A DNA stretch of 64,000 nucleotides from Variovorax paradoxus B4 (GTDB lineage: Bacteria; Pseudomonadota; Gammaproteobacteria; Burkholderiales; Burkholderiaceae_C). The position numbers and the translations under genes are program-made. Location of the stretch: NCBI RefSeq assembly GCF_000463015.1, contig NC_022247.1, forward strand, positions 5,022,001-5,086,000. Direction: 5' to 3'. Shown here one piece after another: positions 54,269 through 63,841 of the stretch (position 1 is the first letter of the stretch; each line of letters starts with the position of its first letter). The notes beneath the pieces were generated by a model. That model did not search any database. It was not told where the DNA came from and worked only from the letters and a program-made list of their open reading frames with translations.

Positions 54269-55261
54269 ATGACAACCACGACATCCTTGCGCCTCGGCCT
54301 GCGCACGCTCGCCGCCTGCTGCCTGGCCGCACTGGCCGCCGCCAGCCATGCGCAGGCCGACAGCTACCCCGACAAGCCCGTGACGCTGGTGGTGCCTACC
54401 GCGCCGGCCGGCGGCACCGACACCATCGCGCGCCTGATCGCCGACGCGCTCGGCAAGACACTGAAGCAGCCCTTCATCGTCGACAACCGCCCCGGCGCCA
54501 ACGGCATCCTCGGCACCGACCTCGCAGCGCGGGCAACGCCCGACGGCTACCGGCTGCTGTTCACCTATGCCGCGGCCATGGTGGTGAACCCCAGCCTGTA
54601 CAGGAAGCTGCCCTACGACCCGGTGAGGGACTTTGCGCCGGTGGCGCAGATCGGGCGCGGCGGCAACCTGCTGCTGGTGCGCAAGGACCTGCCGGTCGGC
54701 ACGCTCAAGGAGTTCGTCGCCTATGCCAAGGCGCGGCCCGACAAGCTGAGCTACTGCTCCTGGGGCAACGGCTCCGGCGGTCACCTGGCCATGGAAAGCC
54801 TGAAGAAGCAGGCCGGTCTGGTGATGACGCATGTGCCCTACAAGGGCAGCGGGCCGTGCGTGCAGGACCTGCTCGGCGGCCAGGTCGACGCCGCCTTTGC
54901 CGACATGTCGTCCACGGTCGAGATCGTGCGCGCCGGCCGCCTCAAGGCGCTGGCCAACAGCGGCCCCTCGCGCATCCCGATGCTGCCCGACGTGCCCACG
55001 ATGACCGAGGTCGGCTACCCCTTCACGACCTATGCGTGGTATGGATTGCTCGCTCCCGCGAAAACGCCGCCGGCCGTCGTGAGAAGGCTCAACGAGGCAG
55101 TGAACCAGGCGCTGAAGGATCCCGTCGTGGTGCAGCGCCTGCGCGAACTCAACTTCACCGACCTGCCGCAGAACACGCCCGAGCAGTTCGCGGCGACGAT
55201 CCAGAAGGACATGCGCGACTGGGGCGCGCTGGTGAAGGACATCGGGCTGACGCCCGAGTGA
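54269..55261 (+). CDS. Bug/TctC-family periplasmic solute-binding protein (second of operon)
   Basis: This 330-residue protein has a signal peptide (ending near AASHAQA) and the mature start [57 protein letters not shown] and the C-terminal [20 protein letters not shown] match the family. Its ribosome site is CGGAGACACGG. It is the last gene of the operon and converges with ruvA after 22 bp. It may recognise a substrate different from that of the first Bug. Confidence 0.92.
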   Translation: MTTTTSLRLGLRTLAACCLAALAAASHAQADSYPDKPVTLVVPTAPAGGTDTIARLIADALGKTLKQPFIVDNRPGANGILGTDLAARATPDGYRLLFTYAAAMVVNPSLYRKLPYDPVRDFAPVAQIGRGGNLLLVRKDLPVGTLKEFVAYAKARPDKLSYCSWGNGSGGHLAMESLKKQAGLVMTHVPYKGSGPCVQDLLGGQVDAAFADMSSTVEIVRAGRLKALANSGPSRIPMLPDVPTMTEVGYPFTTYAWYGLLAPAKTPPAVVRRLNEAVNQALKDPVVVQRLRELNFTDLPQNTPEQFAATIQKDMRDWGALVKDIGLTPE

Positions 55262-55283
55262 CCGGCGCCGCGCACGCGCCCGG

Positions 55284-55856
55284 TTATTTCGCCAATGCCT
55301 TCAGCGCCAGCTTGATCCCCTCGCTCACCGTCGCGTCCTTGGGCAGCGCCTTGAGCGCCAGCGCAGCTTCCTTGTCGCTGTAGCCCAGCGCGACCAGCGC
55401 CTGCAGGATGTCGGCCTGCGCGTCGGTGGCCGCATGGGCGGGCAGGCCGATGTCGGCGCCCAGCTTGCCCTTGAGTTCGAGCAGCAGCCGCTCGGCGGTC
55501 TTCTTGCCGATGCCCGGGATCTTCACGAGCCGGCCCAGTTCCTGCGTCGTGATCGCCTGCGCCAGCTCGCCCACGCTCATGCCCGACAGCAGGCCGAGCG
55601 CGGTGCGCGGGCCCACGCCGCTGATCTTGATGAGTTGCCGAAAGGCCGCACGCTCCTCGGCAGTGCCGAAACCGTAGAGAATCTGCGCGTCCTCGCGCAC
55701 CACGAAGTGCGTGAGCAGCGAAACGCGCTCTCCGGTGCCGGGCAGGTTGTAGAACGTGCTCATCGGCACATCGACCTCGTAGCCGACGCCGTTGCAGTCC
55801 ACCACCACCTGCGGTGGGTTGCGCTCGGCCAGGATGCCGGTGAGTTTGCCTATCAT
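55284..55856 (-). CDS. ruvA: Holliday junction-binding protein RuvA
   Basis: This 190-residue protein has the RuvA OB-fold start ([32 protein letters not shown]) and helix-hairpin-helix motifs ([16 protein letters not shown] and [20 protein letters not shown]). The C-terminal domain III contacts RuvB. Length is normal. It forms tetramers that guide RuvB rings. It is not adjacent to ruvB or ruvC. It is divergent from phoH with almost no spacer. Confidence 0.96.
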   Translation of the reverse strand: MIGKLTGILAERNPPQVVVDCNGVGYEVDVPMSTFYNLPGTGERVSLLTHFVVREDAQILYGFGTAEERAAFRQLIKISGVGPRTALGLLSGMSVGELAQAITTQELGRLVKIPGIGKKTAERLLLELKGKLGADIGLPAHAATDAQADILQALVALGYSDKEAALALKALPKDATVSEGIKLALKALAK

Positions 55857-55876
55857 GGGTGCCCTTTTTCCTTGAA

Positions 55877-56827
55877 ATGTCCGGCGTGATTCTGCGACAC
55901 ACCTTTGCTCCTCCCAACAACTCGCGCCTCGGCCACCTGTGCGGCCCGCTGGACGCGCACCTGCGCCGCATCGAGGAGGCCCTGGGCGTGAAGATCGCGC
56001 ACCGCCACGAGCAGTTCAAGGTCGACGGCCCCAAGGCCTCCGCACAGCGAGCGATGGACGTGCTGCAGGCGCTGTACGAGATCGCGCAGCGCCCGATCGA
56101 TGCGGCGGTGGTGCAGCTCACGCTCGCGGGCGACGGCTCGATGAGCGACGAGGACTCGGCCATGCTCGTCACCCGCCGCGCCGACCTGCGCGCGCGCACG
56201 CCCACGCAGGCGCTGTACCTCGACAACATCGCCAGGCACGACATCACCTTCGGCATCGGCCCGGCCGGCACCGGCAAGACGTACCTCGCGGTGGCCTGCG
56301 CGGTCGACGCGCTGGAGCGCGCCGCGGTGCAGCGCATCGTGCTCACGCGCCCGGCGGTGGAGGCCGGCGAGCGCCTCGGCTTTCTCCCGGGCGACCTGAC
56401 GCAGAAGGTCGACCCGTACCTGCGTCCGCTGTACGACGCGCTCTACGACCTGATGGGCTACGAGAAGGTGCAGAAGGCCTTCGAGCGCAACGCGCTCGAA
56501 ATTGCGCCGCTGGCCTTCATGCGCGGGCGCACGCTGAACAATGCGTTCGTCATCCTGGACGAGGCGCAGAACACCACGGTCGAGCAGATGAAGATGTTCC
56601 TCACGCGCATCGGCTTCGGTGCCAAGGCGGTGGTGACGGGCGATGTGAGCCAGATCGACCTGCCCAAGCAGCAGCTGAGCGGGCTGATCGATGCCGAGCG
56701 CGTGCTCAGGCGCGTGAACGGCATTTCGATCACGCACTTCACCAGCGCCGACGTGGTGCGGCATCCGCTGGTGGCCAAGATCGTCGATGCCTACGACGGG
56801 CAACGCAAACGCAGCGGCGCGCATTGA
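55877..56827 (+). CDS. PhoH family ATPase (PhoH-like)
   Basis: This protein of about 316 residues starts [26 protein letters not shown] and has an N-terminal PhoH KH-like region. The P-loop is [17 protein letters not shown], with Walker [36 protein letters not shown] and the sensor [17 protein letters not shown] are diagnostic. The start may also be GTG 55859 or a later GTG. The ruvA start is at 55856, so ATG 55877 is a compromise. It is coupled with ybeY, as in many bacteria, and probably acts in RNA metabolism. Confidence 0.92.
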   Translation: MSGVILRHTFAPPNNSRLGHLCGPLDAHLRRIEEALGVKIAHRHEQFKVDGPKASAQRAMDVLQALYEIAQRPIDAAVVQLTLAGDGSMSDEDSAMLVTRRADLRARTPTQALYLDNIARHDITFGIGPAGTGKTYLAVACAVDALERAAVQRIVLTRPAVEAGERLGFLPGDLTQKVDPYLRPLYDALYDLMGYEKVQKAFERNALEIAPLAFMRGRTLNNAFVILDEAQNTTVEQMKMFLTRIGFGAKAVVTGDVSQIDLPKQQLSGLIDAERVLRRVNGISITHFTSADVVRHPLVAKIVDAYDGQRKRSGAH

Positions 56828-56828
56828 G

Positions 56829-57287
56829 ATGGCGCTGCCCGCACTTTCCCTTTCGCTGCAGTTCGCGCGCTTCAAGGGCGTCGAACGGCACCGCGCCGCG
56901 CTGCCGCGCCACAGCGTCACGCGCTGGATCCGCCATGCGCTCGAGATCGACGCGGAGATCACGGTGCGCATCGTCGATGCCGAAGAAGGCCTGCGCCTGA
57001 ACCGCGAGTTCCGCGGCAAGGACTACGCGACCAACGTGCTGACCTTCGACTATGCCCAGAGCCCGATGGTGATGGCCGACCTGGTGCTGTGCGCGCCGGT
57101 GGTCGCCAGCGAGGCGAAGGAGCACCGCAAGACTCTGGCCGCCCACTACGCGCACCTGCTCGTTCACGGCACGCTGCACGCGCAGGGCTGGGATCACGAG
57201 ACCGGCGAAGCCGACGCCGAGGCCATGGAGGCGCGCGAAATCGAGATCCTGGCGGGCCTCGGCATCCGCAATCCGTACGGGCGGTGA
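56829..57287 (+). CDS. ybeY: rRNA maturation endoribonuclease YbeY
   Basis: This 152-residue metalloprotein has the signature [11 protein letters not shown] with three zinc-binding His. The upstream segments [33 protein letters not shown] are typical. It matures the 16S rRNA 3' end and takes part in ribosome quality control. The ATG is at 56829, two bases after the phoH stop. Length is normal. An in-frame opening to 56787 lies inside phoH. Confidence 0.95.
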   Translation: MALPALSLSLQFARFKGVERHRAALPRHSVTRWIRHALEIDAEITVRIVDAEEGLRLNREFRGKDYATNVLTFDYAQSPMVMADLVLCAPVVASEAKEHRKTLAAHYAHLLVHGTLHAQGWDHETGEADAEAMEAREIEILAGLGIRNPYGR

Positions 57288-57317
57288 GGCTGCCCGAACG
57301 CCGCGCCGACAGCGGCG

Positions 57318-57754
<437 letters not shown>

Positions 57755-57758
<4 letters not shown>

Positions 57759-58669
57759 GCTGTTTCTTCCTCGATCCGCGGGCCGCGGGCTTCCATGCCC
57801 AGGGGCAGCAGCTGTATGGTCACGCGCAGGCCCGGCACGGCATCCATCAGCGCCTGTTCCAGCTCGTCGCGCATCGCGGCGGCATGCTGCAGCGTCCATT
57901 CGCCGGGCACATGCATGTGCAGGTCGGCGAAGCGGCGCTGGCCCGCGCGCCGCGTCACCATGTCGTCGAAGCGCATGCGCGTGCCTTCCGGCATGCGTGC
58001 GGCAAACTGGTCCAGCGTGGTGCGCAGCGTGGCAATGGTTTCGGGGTCGAGGGCCTCGTCCATCAGCCCCTGCGACGAGCGCCACACCAGCCTGACGCCT
58101 TCGCGCACGATGTTGAGCGCAACGCCAATGGCCAGCACGGGATCGAGCCAGAGCCAACCGCTGAAGTGCACCGCCACGATGCCGACCACCACCCCGGCCG
58201 AGGTCCACACGTCGGTCATCAGGTGCCGCGCATCGGCTTCCAGCGCAATCGAGCGGTGCGTTCGCGCGGCGCGGAACAGCGCAAGGGCCAGGGCCGCGTT
58301 CAAGCCCGAGCTGACCACCGAGAGCCCGAGCCCCCAGCCCAGCTGCTCCAGCGGCTGCGGCGCAAGCAGCCGCTGCACCGACACCCAGAGAATGGCGGCT
58401 GCAGCACCGACGATCAGGATGCCCTCGAAGCCCGACGAGAAGTATTCGGCCTTGTGGTGGCCGTAGGGATGGTCCTCGTCGGCCGGCCGTGCGGCGATGG
58501 TCACCATTCCCAGTGCGAACATTGCGCTGGCAAGGTTGACGAACGACTCCATCGCATCGGAGATCAACCCCATCGAGTTCGTCACGTAGCCCGCCAATCC
58601 CTTGAGCAGGATCGTGACGAGCGCAACCGCAACGGAAACACGAAGCAGCGTCTTGGGCGTGAAAGTCAT
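57755..58669 (-). CDS. Cation diffusion facilitator transporter (FieF-like)
   Basis: This 304-residue CDF protein has six membrane segments and the metal site pattern [22 protein letters not shown] and [17 protein letters not shown]. The cytoplasmic domain carries a His near [12 protein letters not shown]. It likely exports Fe, Zn or Mn. The start is ATG 58669 ([18 protein letters not shown]). It is distinct from the DmeF-type protein at 36447, which has the His-rich loop. It overlaps dtd by four bases, an unusual pairing. Confidence 0.88.
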
Positions 58670-58805
58670 GCGGGGAAGCGTAGGCGATAAAAGTCGGCAA
58701 GAATGCGGCAAAGGTCCGCATCCGCGATCGAATTATCGAGCGCGGCCTCCATCCGCCGACTCGATGTATTTAATATTTGTGGCACCGCGAGACATTCGCA
58801 GAAGA

Positions 58806-59303
58806 ATGATGATGAAAAAATTCCTGATCGCCGTGGGAGGCTTCGCCTTCTGGGGCGCAGCGGCGTTGGCTCAAGTGCAGGCGCCTCCGCGTCCTGCAGG
58901 CGCCATCCCCACCGCAGAACCCCAGGCGGGGTTCGTGAAATCGGTGCGGGGCAACGTACAGCTGCTCAGCACCGCCGGCGCGCCCCGCGCGGCCAACGCC
59001 GGCGACGCGTTGGCTGCCGTGGACCGCATCGTGACCGGTCCCGACTCTTCCGCTTCCGTGGTCTTGCGCGACGACACGACGCTGGTGGTCGGGCCTTCGT
59101 CGCGGCTGGACCTGAAGGAATTCCATTTCAACGCCACCACGCACGAGGGCGGCGTGCTCGTTTCGCTGCTGCGCGGCTCCATGCGCATGATCACCGGCCT
59201 GATCGGCAAGACCAATCCCGACGCGATACGGGTGGAGACGCAAACCGCCACCATCGGCATTCGCGGAACCGACTTCATCGTGCAGACCGACGGCCAGCCA
59301 TGA
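58806..59303 (+). CDS. FecR-domain periplasmic protein
   Basis: This 165-residue exported protein has a signal peptide (MMMKKFLIAVGGFAFWGAAALA) and a FecR-type beta domain: AGFVKSVRGNVQLLSTAG, ALAAVDRIVTGPDSSASVVLRDDTTLVVGPSSRLDLKEFHF and TATIGIRGTDFIVQ. It lacks the anti-sigma N-terminal region of true FecR. Starts at 58806, 58809 or 58812 are possible. The stop overlaps the OmpA-like gene by four bases. An AT-rich promoter-like stretch (TATTTAATATTTG, 58767-58779) lies upstream. Confidence 0.88.
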   Translation: MMMKKFLIAVGGFAFWGAAALAQVQAPPRPAGAIPTAEPQAGFVKSVRGNVQLLSTAGAPRAANAGDALAAVDRIVTGPDSSASVVLRDDTTLVVGPSSRLDLKEFHFNATTHEGGVLVSLLRGSMRMITGLIGKTNPDAIRVETQTATIGIRGTDFIVQTDGQP

Positions 59304-59917
59304 GGAAGATGACGACGGACCGGGCCTCCCTTTTCGTTGCCGTGCTGGTCACTGCGCTGCTTGCCGCATGTTCGACGCCGGGCACCCGCGTGGTGCTGCT
59401 GCCCCAGGCGGACGACAAGCCCTCTGCCGTGATCGTGCGCGCGAAGGACGGCGAAGAAGTTCTTTCCCGGCCCTACCAGCGTGCAACGGCCGCGGTCGGC
59501 GCTTCCGGCGCGCCGGTGGTCGACCAGGCCGACCCCGCCAAGGTGCAGGCGGACCACAAGATCCTGTTCGACATGCGGCCGCCTGCGCCGCAGCGCTACA
59601 CGGTGTATTTCGAGGTTGGCGGCACCACGCTCACGCCTGCGTCGCAACAGGTCATGAACGAAGCGCTGATTGCCGCGCAAACGCGCAGCGGCAGCGACAT
59701 CGTGGTGACCGGGCACACCGACACCAAGGGCGCCCTCGAGCAGAACGACACGCTCTCGCAGCGGCGGGCGCAGGAAGTGATGCAGCTCTTCGTGGAACGG
59801 CAGTTTCCTTCCGCGCGGATCGAGGCTGTGGGCCGCGGCGAGCGCGAACTCGCCGTTCCCACGGCCGACGAGGTGGACGAACCGCGCAACCGGCGCGTCA
59901 CCATCGAAGTCCGGTGA
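59300..59917 (+). CDS. OmpA-family lipoprotein
   Basis: This 205-residue protein has a lipoprotein signal (VAVLVTALLAACSTPG; lipobox L-A-A-C) and a C-terminal OmpA peptidoglycan-binding domain. The domain spans YTVYFEVGGTTLTPASQQVMNEA to VTGHTDTKGALEQNDTLSQRRAQEVMQLF and EPRNRRVTIEVR. It should anchor the outer membrane to peptidoglycan. In many Betaproteobacteria the FecR-OmpA pair is followed by a CHASE2 adenylate cyclase gene; none follows here. Confidence 0.9.
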   Translation: MRKMTTDRASLFVAVLVTALLAACSTPGTRVVLLPQADDKPSAVIVRAKDGEEVLSRPYQRATAAVGASGAPVVDQADPAKVQADHKILFDMRPPAPQRYTVYFEVGGTTLTPASQQVMNEALIAAQTRSGSDIVVTGHTDTKGALEQNDTLSQRRAQEVMQLFVERQFPSARIEAVGRGERELAVPTADEVDEPRNRRVTIEVR

Positions 59918-59938
59918 AAGGGCCCGGGGCCAGCGCCG

Positions 59939-61171
59939 TCAGGTGATGGTCACGCGCGCAAACTTGCGCTTGCCGACCTGCACCACGTAGCTGCCCGCGG
60001 GCAGCTTGAGCGCCTTGTCGCCGATCACCACGGAGTCGACGCGCACGCCGCCACCGTCGATCAGCCGGTTGCCCTCGGAGGTCGAGGGCGCGAGGCCCGC
60101 CTGCTTGAGCAGCTGGGCGATGCCCAGCGGGGCACCGCCGAGCGACAGCTCGGGAATGTCGTCGGGCACGCCGCCCTTGCTGCGGTTGATGAAATCCTGT
60201 TCCGCCGCCTCGGCCGCCGCCGCGCTGTGGAAGCGCGCGGTGATTTCCTTGGCCAGCGCCACCTTCGCGTCCTTGGGATTGCGGCCGGCCGCGATTTCCG
60301 CCTTGAGCGCCTCGATCTGCGCCAGCGACTGGAAGCTCAGCAGCGTGTACCAGCGCCACATCAGCTCGTCGGAGATCGACAGCACCTTGGCGAACATGGT
60401 GTTGGCGTCTTCGCTGATGCCGATGTAGTTGTTCTTGCTCTTGGACATCTTCTCGATGCCATCGAGCCCTTCCAGCAGTGGCATAGTGAGTATGCACTGC
60501 GGCTCCTGCCCGTATTCCTGCTGGAGATGCCGGCCGACGAGCAGGTTGAACTTCTGGTCGGTGCCGCCCAGTTCGAGGTCGCTCTTCAACGCCACCGAGT
60601 CATAGCCCTGCATCAGCGGATAGAGGAACTCGTGCACCGAGATCGACTGGCCGGCCTTGAAGCGCTTGTTGAAGTCGTCGCGCTCCATCATCCGCGCCAC
60701 CGTGTACTTGGCCGCGAGCTGGATCATGCCGCGGGCGCCCAGCGGGTCGCTCCACTCGGAGTTGTAGCGGATTTCGGTCTTTTCGGGGTCCAGCACCAGG
60801 CTGGCCTGCCGGTAGTAGGTCTGGGCGTTGGCTTCGATCTGCTCCCGGGTCAGCGGCGGGCGGGTGCTGTTGCGACCCGAGGGGTCGCCGATGGTGGTCG
60901 TGAAGTCGCCGATCAGGAAGATGACCCGGTGCCCCAGATCCTGCAGCTGCCGCATCTTGTTGAGCACCACCGTATGGCCGATGTGGATATCCGGGGCGGT
61001 CGGATCGAGCCCCAATTTGATGCGCAGCGGCGTTCCGGTGGCTTCCGCGCGCTGAAGCTTGCGCACCCATTCGTCCTGGGGGAGCAGCTCGTGGGTGCCC
61101 CGGAGGGATATTTCGAGCGCTCGTCTTACACCATCCGAGAGGCTGGCGGATGTAACAGATTCGGCATTCAT
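59939..61171 (-). CDS. tyrS: Tyrosyl-tRNA synthetase
   Basis: This 410-residue class I enzyme has HIGH motif [16 protein letters not shown], the loop [14 protein letters not shown] and KMSKS in [16 protein letters not shown]-terminal S4-like RNA-binding region ends [15 protein letters not shown]. The sequence style is that of the TyrZ-type group. It is divergent from the M23 peptidase gene. It converges on the OmpA gene with a 21-bp gap. Confidence 0.96.
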   Translation of the reverse strand: MNAESVTSASLSDGVRRALEISLRGTHELLPQDEWVRKLQRAEATGTPLRIKLGLDPTAPDIHIGHTVVLNKMRQLQDLGHRVIFLIGDFTTTIGDPSGRNSTRPPLTREQIEANAQTYYRQASLVLDPEKTEIRYNSEWSDPLGARGMIQLAAKYTVARMMERDDFNKRFKAGQSISVHEFLYPLMQGYDSVALKSDLELGGTDQKFNLLVGRHLQQEYGQEPQCILTMPLLEGLDGIEKMSKSKNNYIGISEDANTMFAKVLSISDELMWRWYTLLSFQSLAQIEALKAEIAAGRNPKDAKVALAKEITARFHSAAAAEAAEQDFINRSKGGVPDDIPELSLGGAPLGIAQLLKQAGLAPSTSEGNRLIDGGGVRVDSVVIGDKALKLPAGSYVVQVGKRKFARVTIT

Positions 61172-61205
61172 AGGCTTTTTTAGCTGATTTTCAGGTTGCC
61201 GAAGC

Positions 61206-61254
61206 TATACTCAGCCCGACTTTTCAAGCGCCGGATTCTAAGCGGCGCTTTTTT
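61206..61254 (+). promoter_or_regulatory. M23 leader: -10 box followed by terminator-like hairpin
   Basis: A TATACT at 61206-61211 is followed on the plus strand by an 8-bp perfect stem (AAGCGCCG, 61226-61233; CGGCGCTT, 61243-61250) with a 9-base loop and a T-run (61249-61254). It lies 75 bases before the TTG start of the M23 gene and after no other plus-strand gene. A leader attenuator or a very short RNA is possible. Confidence 0.5.
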
Positions 61255-61329
61255 CCGCACCGTCCTGCCGCCCTGTCCGTTCTGGGCTTTGCAGCGCGGA
61301 TTTGCAGAACCTGAGCTGGAATTCACAGT

Positions 61330-62670
61330 TTGATCAACGGCATTCTCGCCGCCGAGGAGCTACTCGCTTCTCGCGTGGCCTATACATTCCGGACCTATCC
61401 CAAGCAGATCACCGCGGTCATCGCGGCGGCCTTGCTGAGCGCCGGAACCCTGGCGGTGGCCTCCCTGGGCCCCGACGCCGCCGACCTCCCCGTCAAGCAG
61501 GTCCTCGAAGCAACTGCTCCACTGTCTTTCGCCCAACAGAGCGAATCGCTGGAAAACTTCAGCTTCACCCTGTTTCGCACCGACATCACGCGCTCCAGCG
61601 ACACGGCCGAGGCCCTGCTGAAGCGCCTGGGCATTTCCGACCCTGCCGCCACCGCTTTCGTGCGCGGCAGCAGCGAGGCCCGCAATGCGCTGTTCGCCCG
61701 CGCCGGGCGCACCATCACGGCCGAAGCCACGCACGAGAACCAGCTCAAGAAGCTGAGCGCCCGCTGGATTCCCGATGGCGATGGCGGCTTCAAGCGCTTC
61801 ATCATCGAACGCACCCCGGTCGGCTTCGTGGCGCTCACCGAGCGCGACACGCTGACGCCGGGCACGCGCCTGGCCAGCGGCACCATCCGCACATCGCTCT
61901 TCGCCGCCACCGACGACTCGAGCATTCCCGACGCGGTGGCCAGCCAGCTGGCCGACATCTTCGCGGGCGACGTCGACGTGCGCGCGCTGCGCAAGGGCGA
62001 CCGCTTCGCCGTGGTGTACGAAACCTTCGAGGCCGACGGCCAGGCGCTGCGCAGCGGCCGCGTGCTTTCGGCCGAGTTCGAGAGCGGCGGCAAGGTGCAC
62101 CAGGCCGTGTGGTTCCAGCCCCCGGGCCAGAAGGGCAGTTATTACCGCCCGAACGGCGACAGCCTGCGCAAGGCCTACCTGAGCTCGCCGGTCGAGTTTT
62201 CGCGCGTGTCGAGCGGCTTCGCGATGCGCATGCACCCGATCCTCAACAGCTGGCGCCAGCACAACGGCATCGACTTCGCAGCCCCCACGGGCACCGCGGT
62301 GCGCAGCGTCGGCGACGGCACGGTCGATTTTGCCGGCACGCAAAACGGCTACGGCAACATCGTCATCATCAAGCACCGCAACAACCAGCAGACGGCCTAC
62401 GCCCACCTGAGCCGCATCAACGTCAAGGCTGGCGAGAGCATCAGCCAGGGCCAGACGATCGGCGCCGTGGGCTCCACCGGCTGGGCCACGGGCCCTCACC
62501 TGCACTTCGAGTTCCGCGTGAACGGCGAATACCAGGACCCCACCTCCATCGCGCAAGAGGGCGGCGCCCCCATCACTGCGTCCATGCGCCCGGCCTTCGA
62601 GCGCATGGCGGTCGGTGCGCGCACCGAACTGGCCGCCGCGTTCTCGGTCATCCAGGCCAGCGCGGACTGA
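61330..62670 (+). CDS. M23-family peptidoglycan endopeptidase
   Basis: This 446-residue envelope protein has an N-terminal membrane anchor (about 26-46) and a LytM-type C-terminal domain. The catalytic ligands are H311 and D315 (HNGIDFAAPTGT), with H390 and H392 in GPHLHFEFRVNG. The middle region resembles OapA/LysM-like stalks (ADIFAGDVDVRALRKGDRFAVVYE). It starts at TTG 61330, the first in-frame start; no ATG lies near. It precedes anmK on the same strand, as in related genomes, and probably cuts peptidoglycan cross-links. Confidence 0.9.
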   Translation: MINGILAAEELLASRVAYTFRTYPKQITAVIAAALLSAGTLAVASLGPDAADLPVKQVLEATAPLSFAQQSESLENFSFTLFRTDITRSSDTAEALLKRLGISDPAATAFVRGSSEARNALFARAGRTITAEATHENQLKKLSARWIPDGDGGFKRFIIERTPVGFVALTERDTLTPGTRLASGTIRTSLFAATDDSSIPDAVASQLADIFAGDVDVRALRKGDRFAVVYETFEADGQALRSGRVLSAEFESGGKVHQAVWFQPPGQKGSYYRPNGDSLRKAYLSSPVEFSRVSSGFAMRMHPILNSWRQHNGIDFAAPTGTAVRSVGDGTVDFAGTQNGYGNIVIIKHRNNQQTAYAHLSRINVKAGESISQGQTIGAVGSTGWATGPHLHFEFRVNGEYQDPTSIAQEGGAPITASMRPAFERMAVGARTELAAAFSVIQASAD

Positions 62671-62701
62671 GCCCGGCGCGCGGCTCGCCTTCCATATTGC
62701 G

Positions 62702-63829
62702 ATGGCCGCCGAACTGTTCATCGGCCTGATGTCCGGCACCTCGCTCGACGGGGTCGACGGCGTGCTGGCCGATTTCGCGGACGGCCGCATCGCCGTGCGG
62801 GCCTATGCCACGGCGCCCTTTCCAGCGGCGCTGCGCACCGAGCTGATGGCGCTCAACACCCCCGGCGACAACGAACTTCACCGCGCCGCGCTCGCCGGCA
62901 ACGGCCTGGCCCGGATCTATGCCGGCGTGGCCAATCAGCTCCTGGCGGACGGCGGCATTCCCGCCAGCCAGGTGACCGCCCTCGGCGCGCACGGGCAAAC
63001 GGTCCGCCACCGGCCCACCGAGTTCGACGGCGTCGGCTACACCCTGCAGGTCAACAACCCCTCGCTGCTGGCCGAGCTGACCGGCATCGACGTGGTCGCG
63101 GACTTCCGCAGCCGCGACCTGGCGGCAGGCGGACAGGGCGCACCGCTGGTGCCGGCCTTCCATCGCGCGCTGTTCGCACGCGCCGACGAACCCGTTGCGG
63201 TGCTGAATGTCGGCGGCATCTCCAACCTGAGCCTGCTGCCCGCGGCCAACGCGCCGGGAGACCCGGCGGTGCTTGGCTTCGACTGCGGCCCCGGCAATGC
63301 CTTGATGGACCACTGGTGCCAGCTCCATACCGGCCAGCCCTTCGACCGCGGCGGGCAATGGGCAGCGAGCGGGCAGGTGCTGCCCGACCTGCTCGCCCGG
63401 CTGCAGGCTGATCCGTATTTTGCGAAGGCACCTCCCAAGAGCACCGGGCGTGACCTGTTCAATCCCGCATGGCTGTCCGCCGGCCTGGGCCCGGCCACGG
63501 GCGCGGCGCCGGCCGACGTGCAGGCCACCTTGACCGAGTTCACCGCCAGCGTCTGTGCAGCCGACGTTGTTCGCTATGGAAACAATAGCAAACTGCTGGT
63601 CGTTTGTGGCGGCGGGGCGCTGAATGATCATCTGCTCGAGCGCCTGCGCGCACGCTTGCCCGGCGTGGAAGTGGCCGCCTCCACGGCGCACGGCCTGCCC
63701 CCGCTGCAGGTCGAGGCCGCGGCTTTTGCCTGGCTGGCCCGAAGCACGGTGCGGCGTGAAGCAGGCAACCTGGCCAGCGTGACCGGCGCAAGGGGCGCCC
63801 GCGTGCTCGGAGCGGCCTACCCCGCCTGA
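62702..63829 (+). CDS. anmK: Anhydro-N-acetylmuramic acid kinase
   Basis: This 375-residue enzyme phosphorylates 1,6-anhydro-MurNAc during peptidoglycan recycling. The starting motif ELFIGLMSGTSLDGVDGVLADF is diagnostic, and VLNVGGISNLSLLP and LLVVCGGGALNDHLLERLRARLPG complete the ATPase core. It lies 31 bp after the M23 peptidase gene. Both belong to wall turnover. Length is normal. Confidence 0.96.
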   Translation: MAAELFIGLMSGTSLDGVDGVLADFADGRIAVRAYATAPFPAALRTELMALNTPGDNELHRAALAGNGLARIYAGVANQLLADGGIPASQVTALGAHGQTVRHRPTEFDGVGYTLQVNNPSLLAELTGIDVVADFRSRDLAAGGQGAPLVPAFHRALFARADEPVAVLNVGGISNLSLLPAANAPGDPAVLGFDCGPGNALMDHWCQLHTGQPFDRGGQWAASGQVLPDLLARLQADPYFAKAPPKSTGRDLFNPAWLSAGLGPATGAAPADVQATLTEFTASVCAADVVRYGNNSKLLVVCGGGALNDHLLERLRARLPGVEVAASTAHGLPPLQVEAAAFAWLARSTVRREAGNLASVTGARGARVLGAAYPA

Positions 63830-63841
63830 CGGGGCGGGTCA

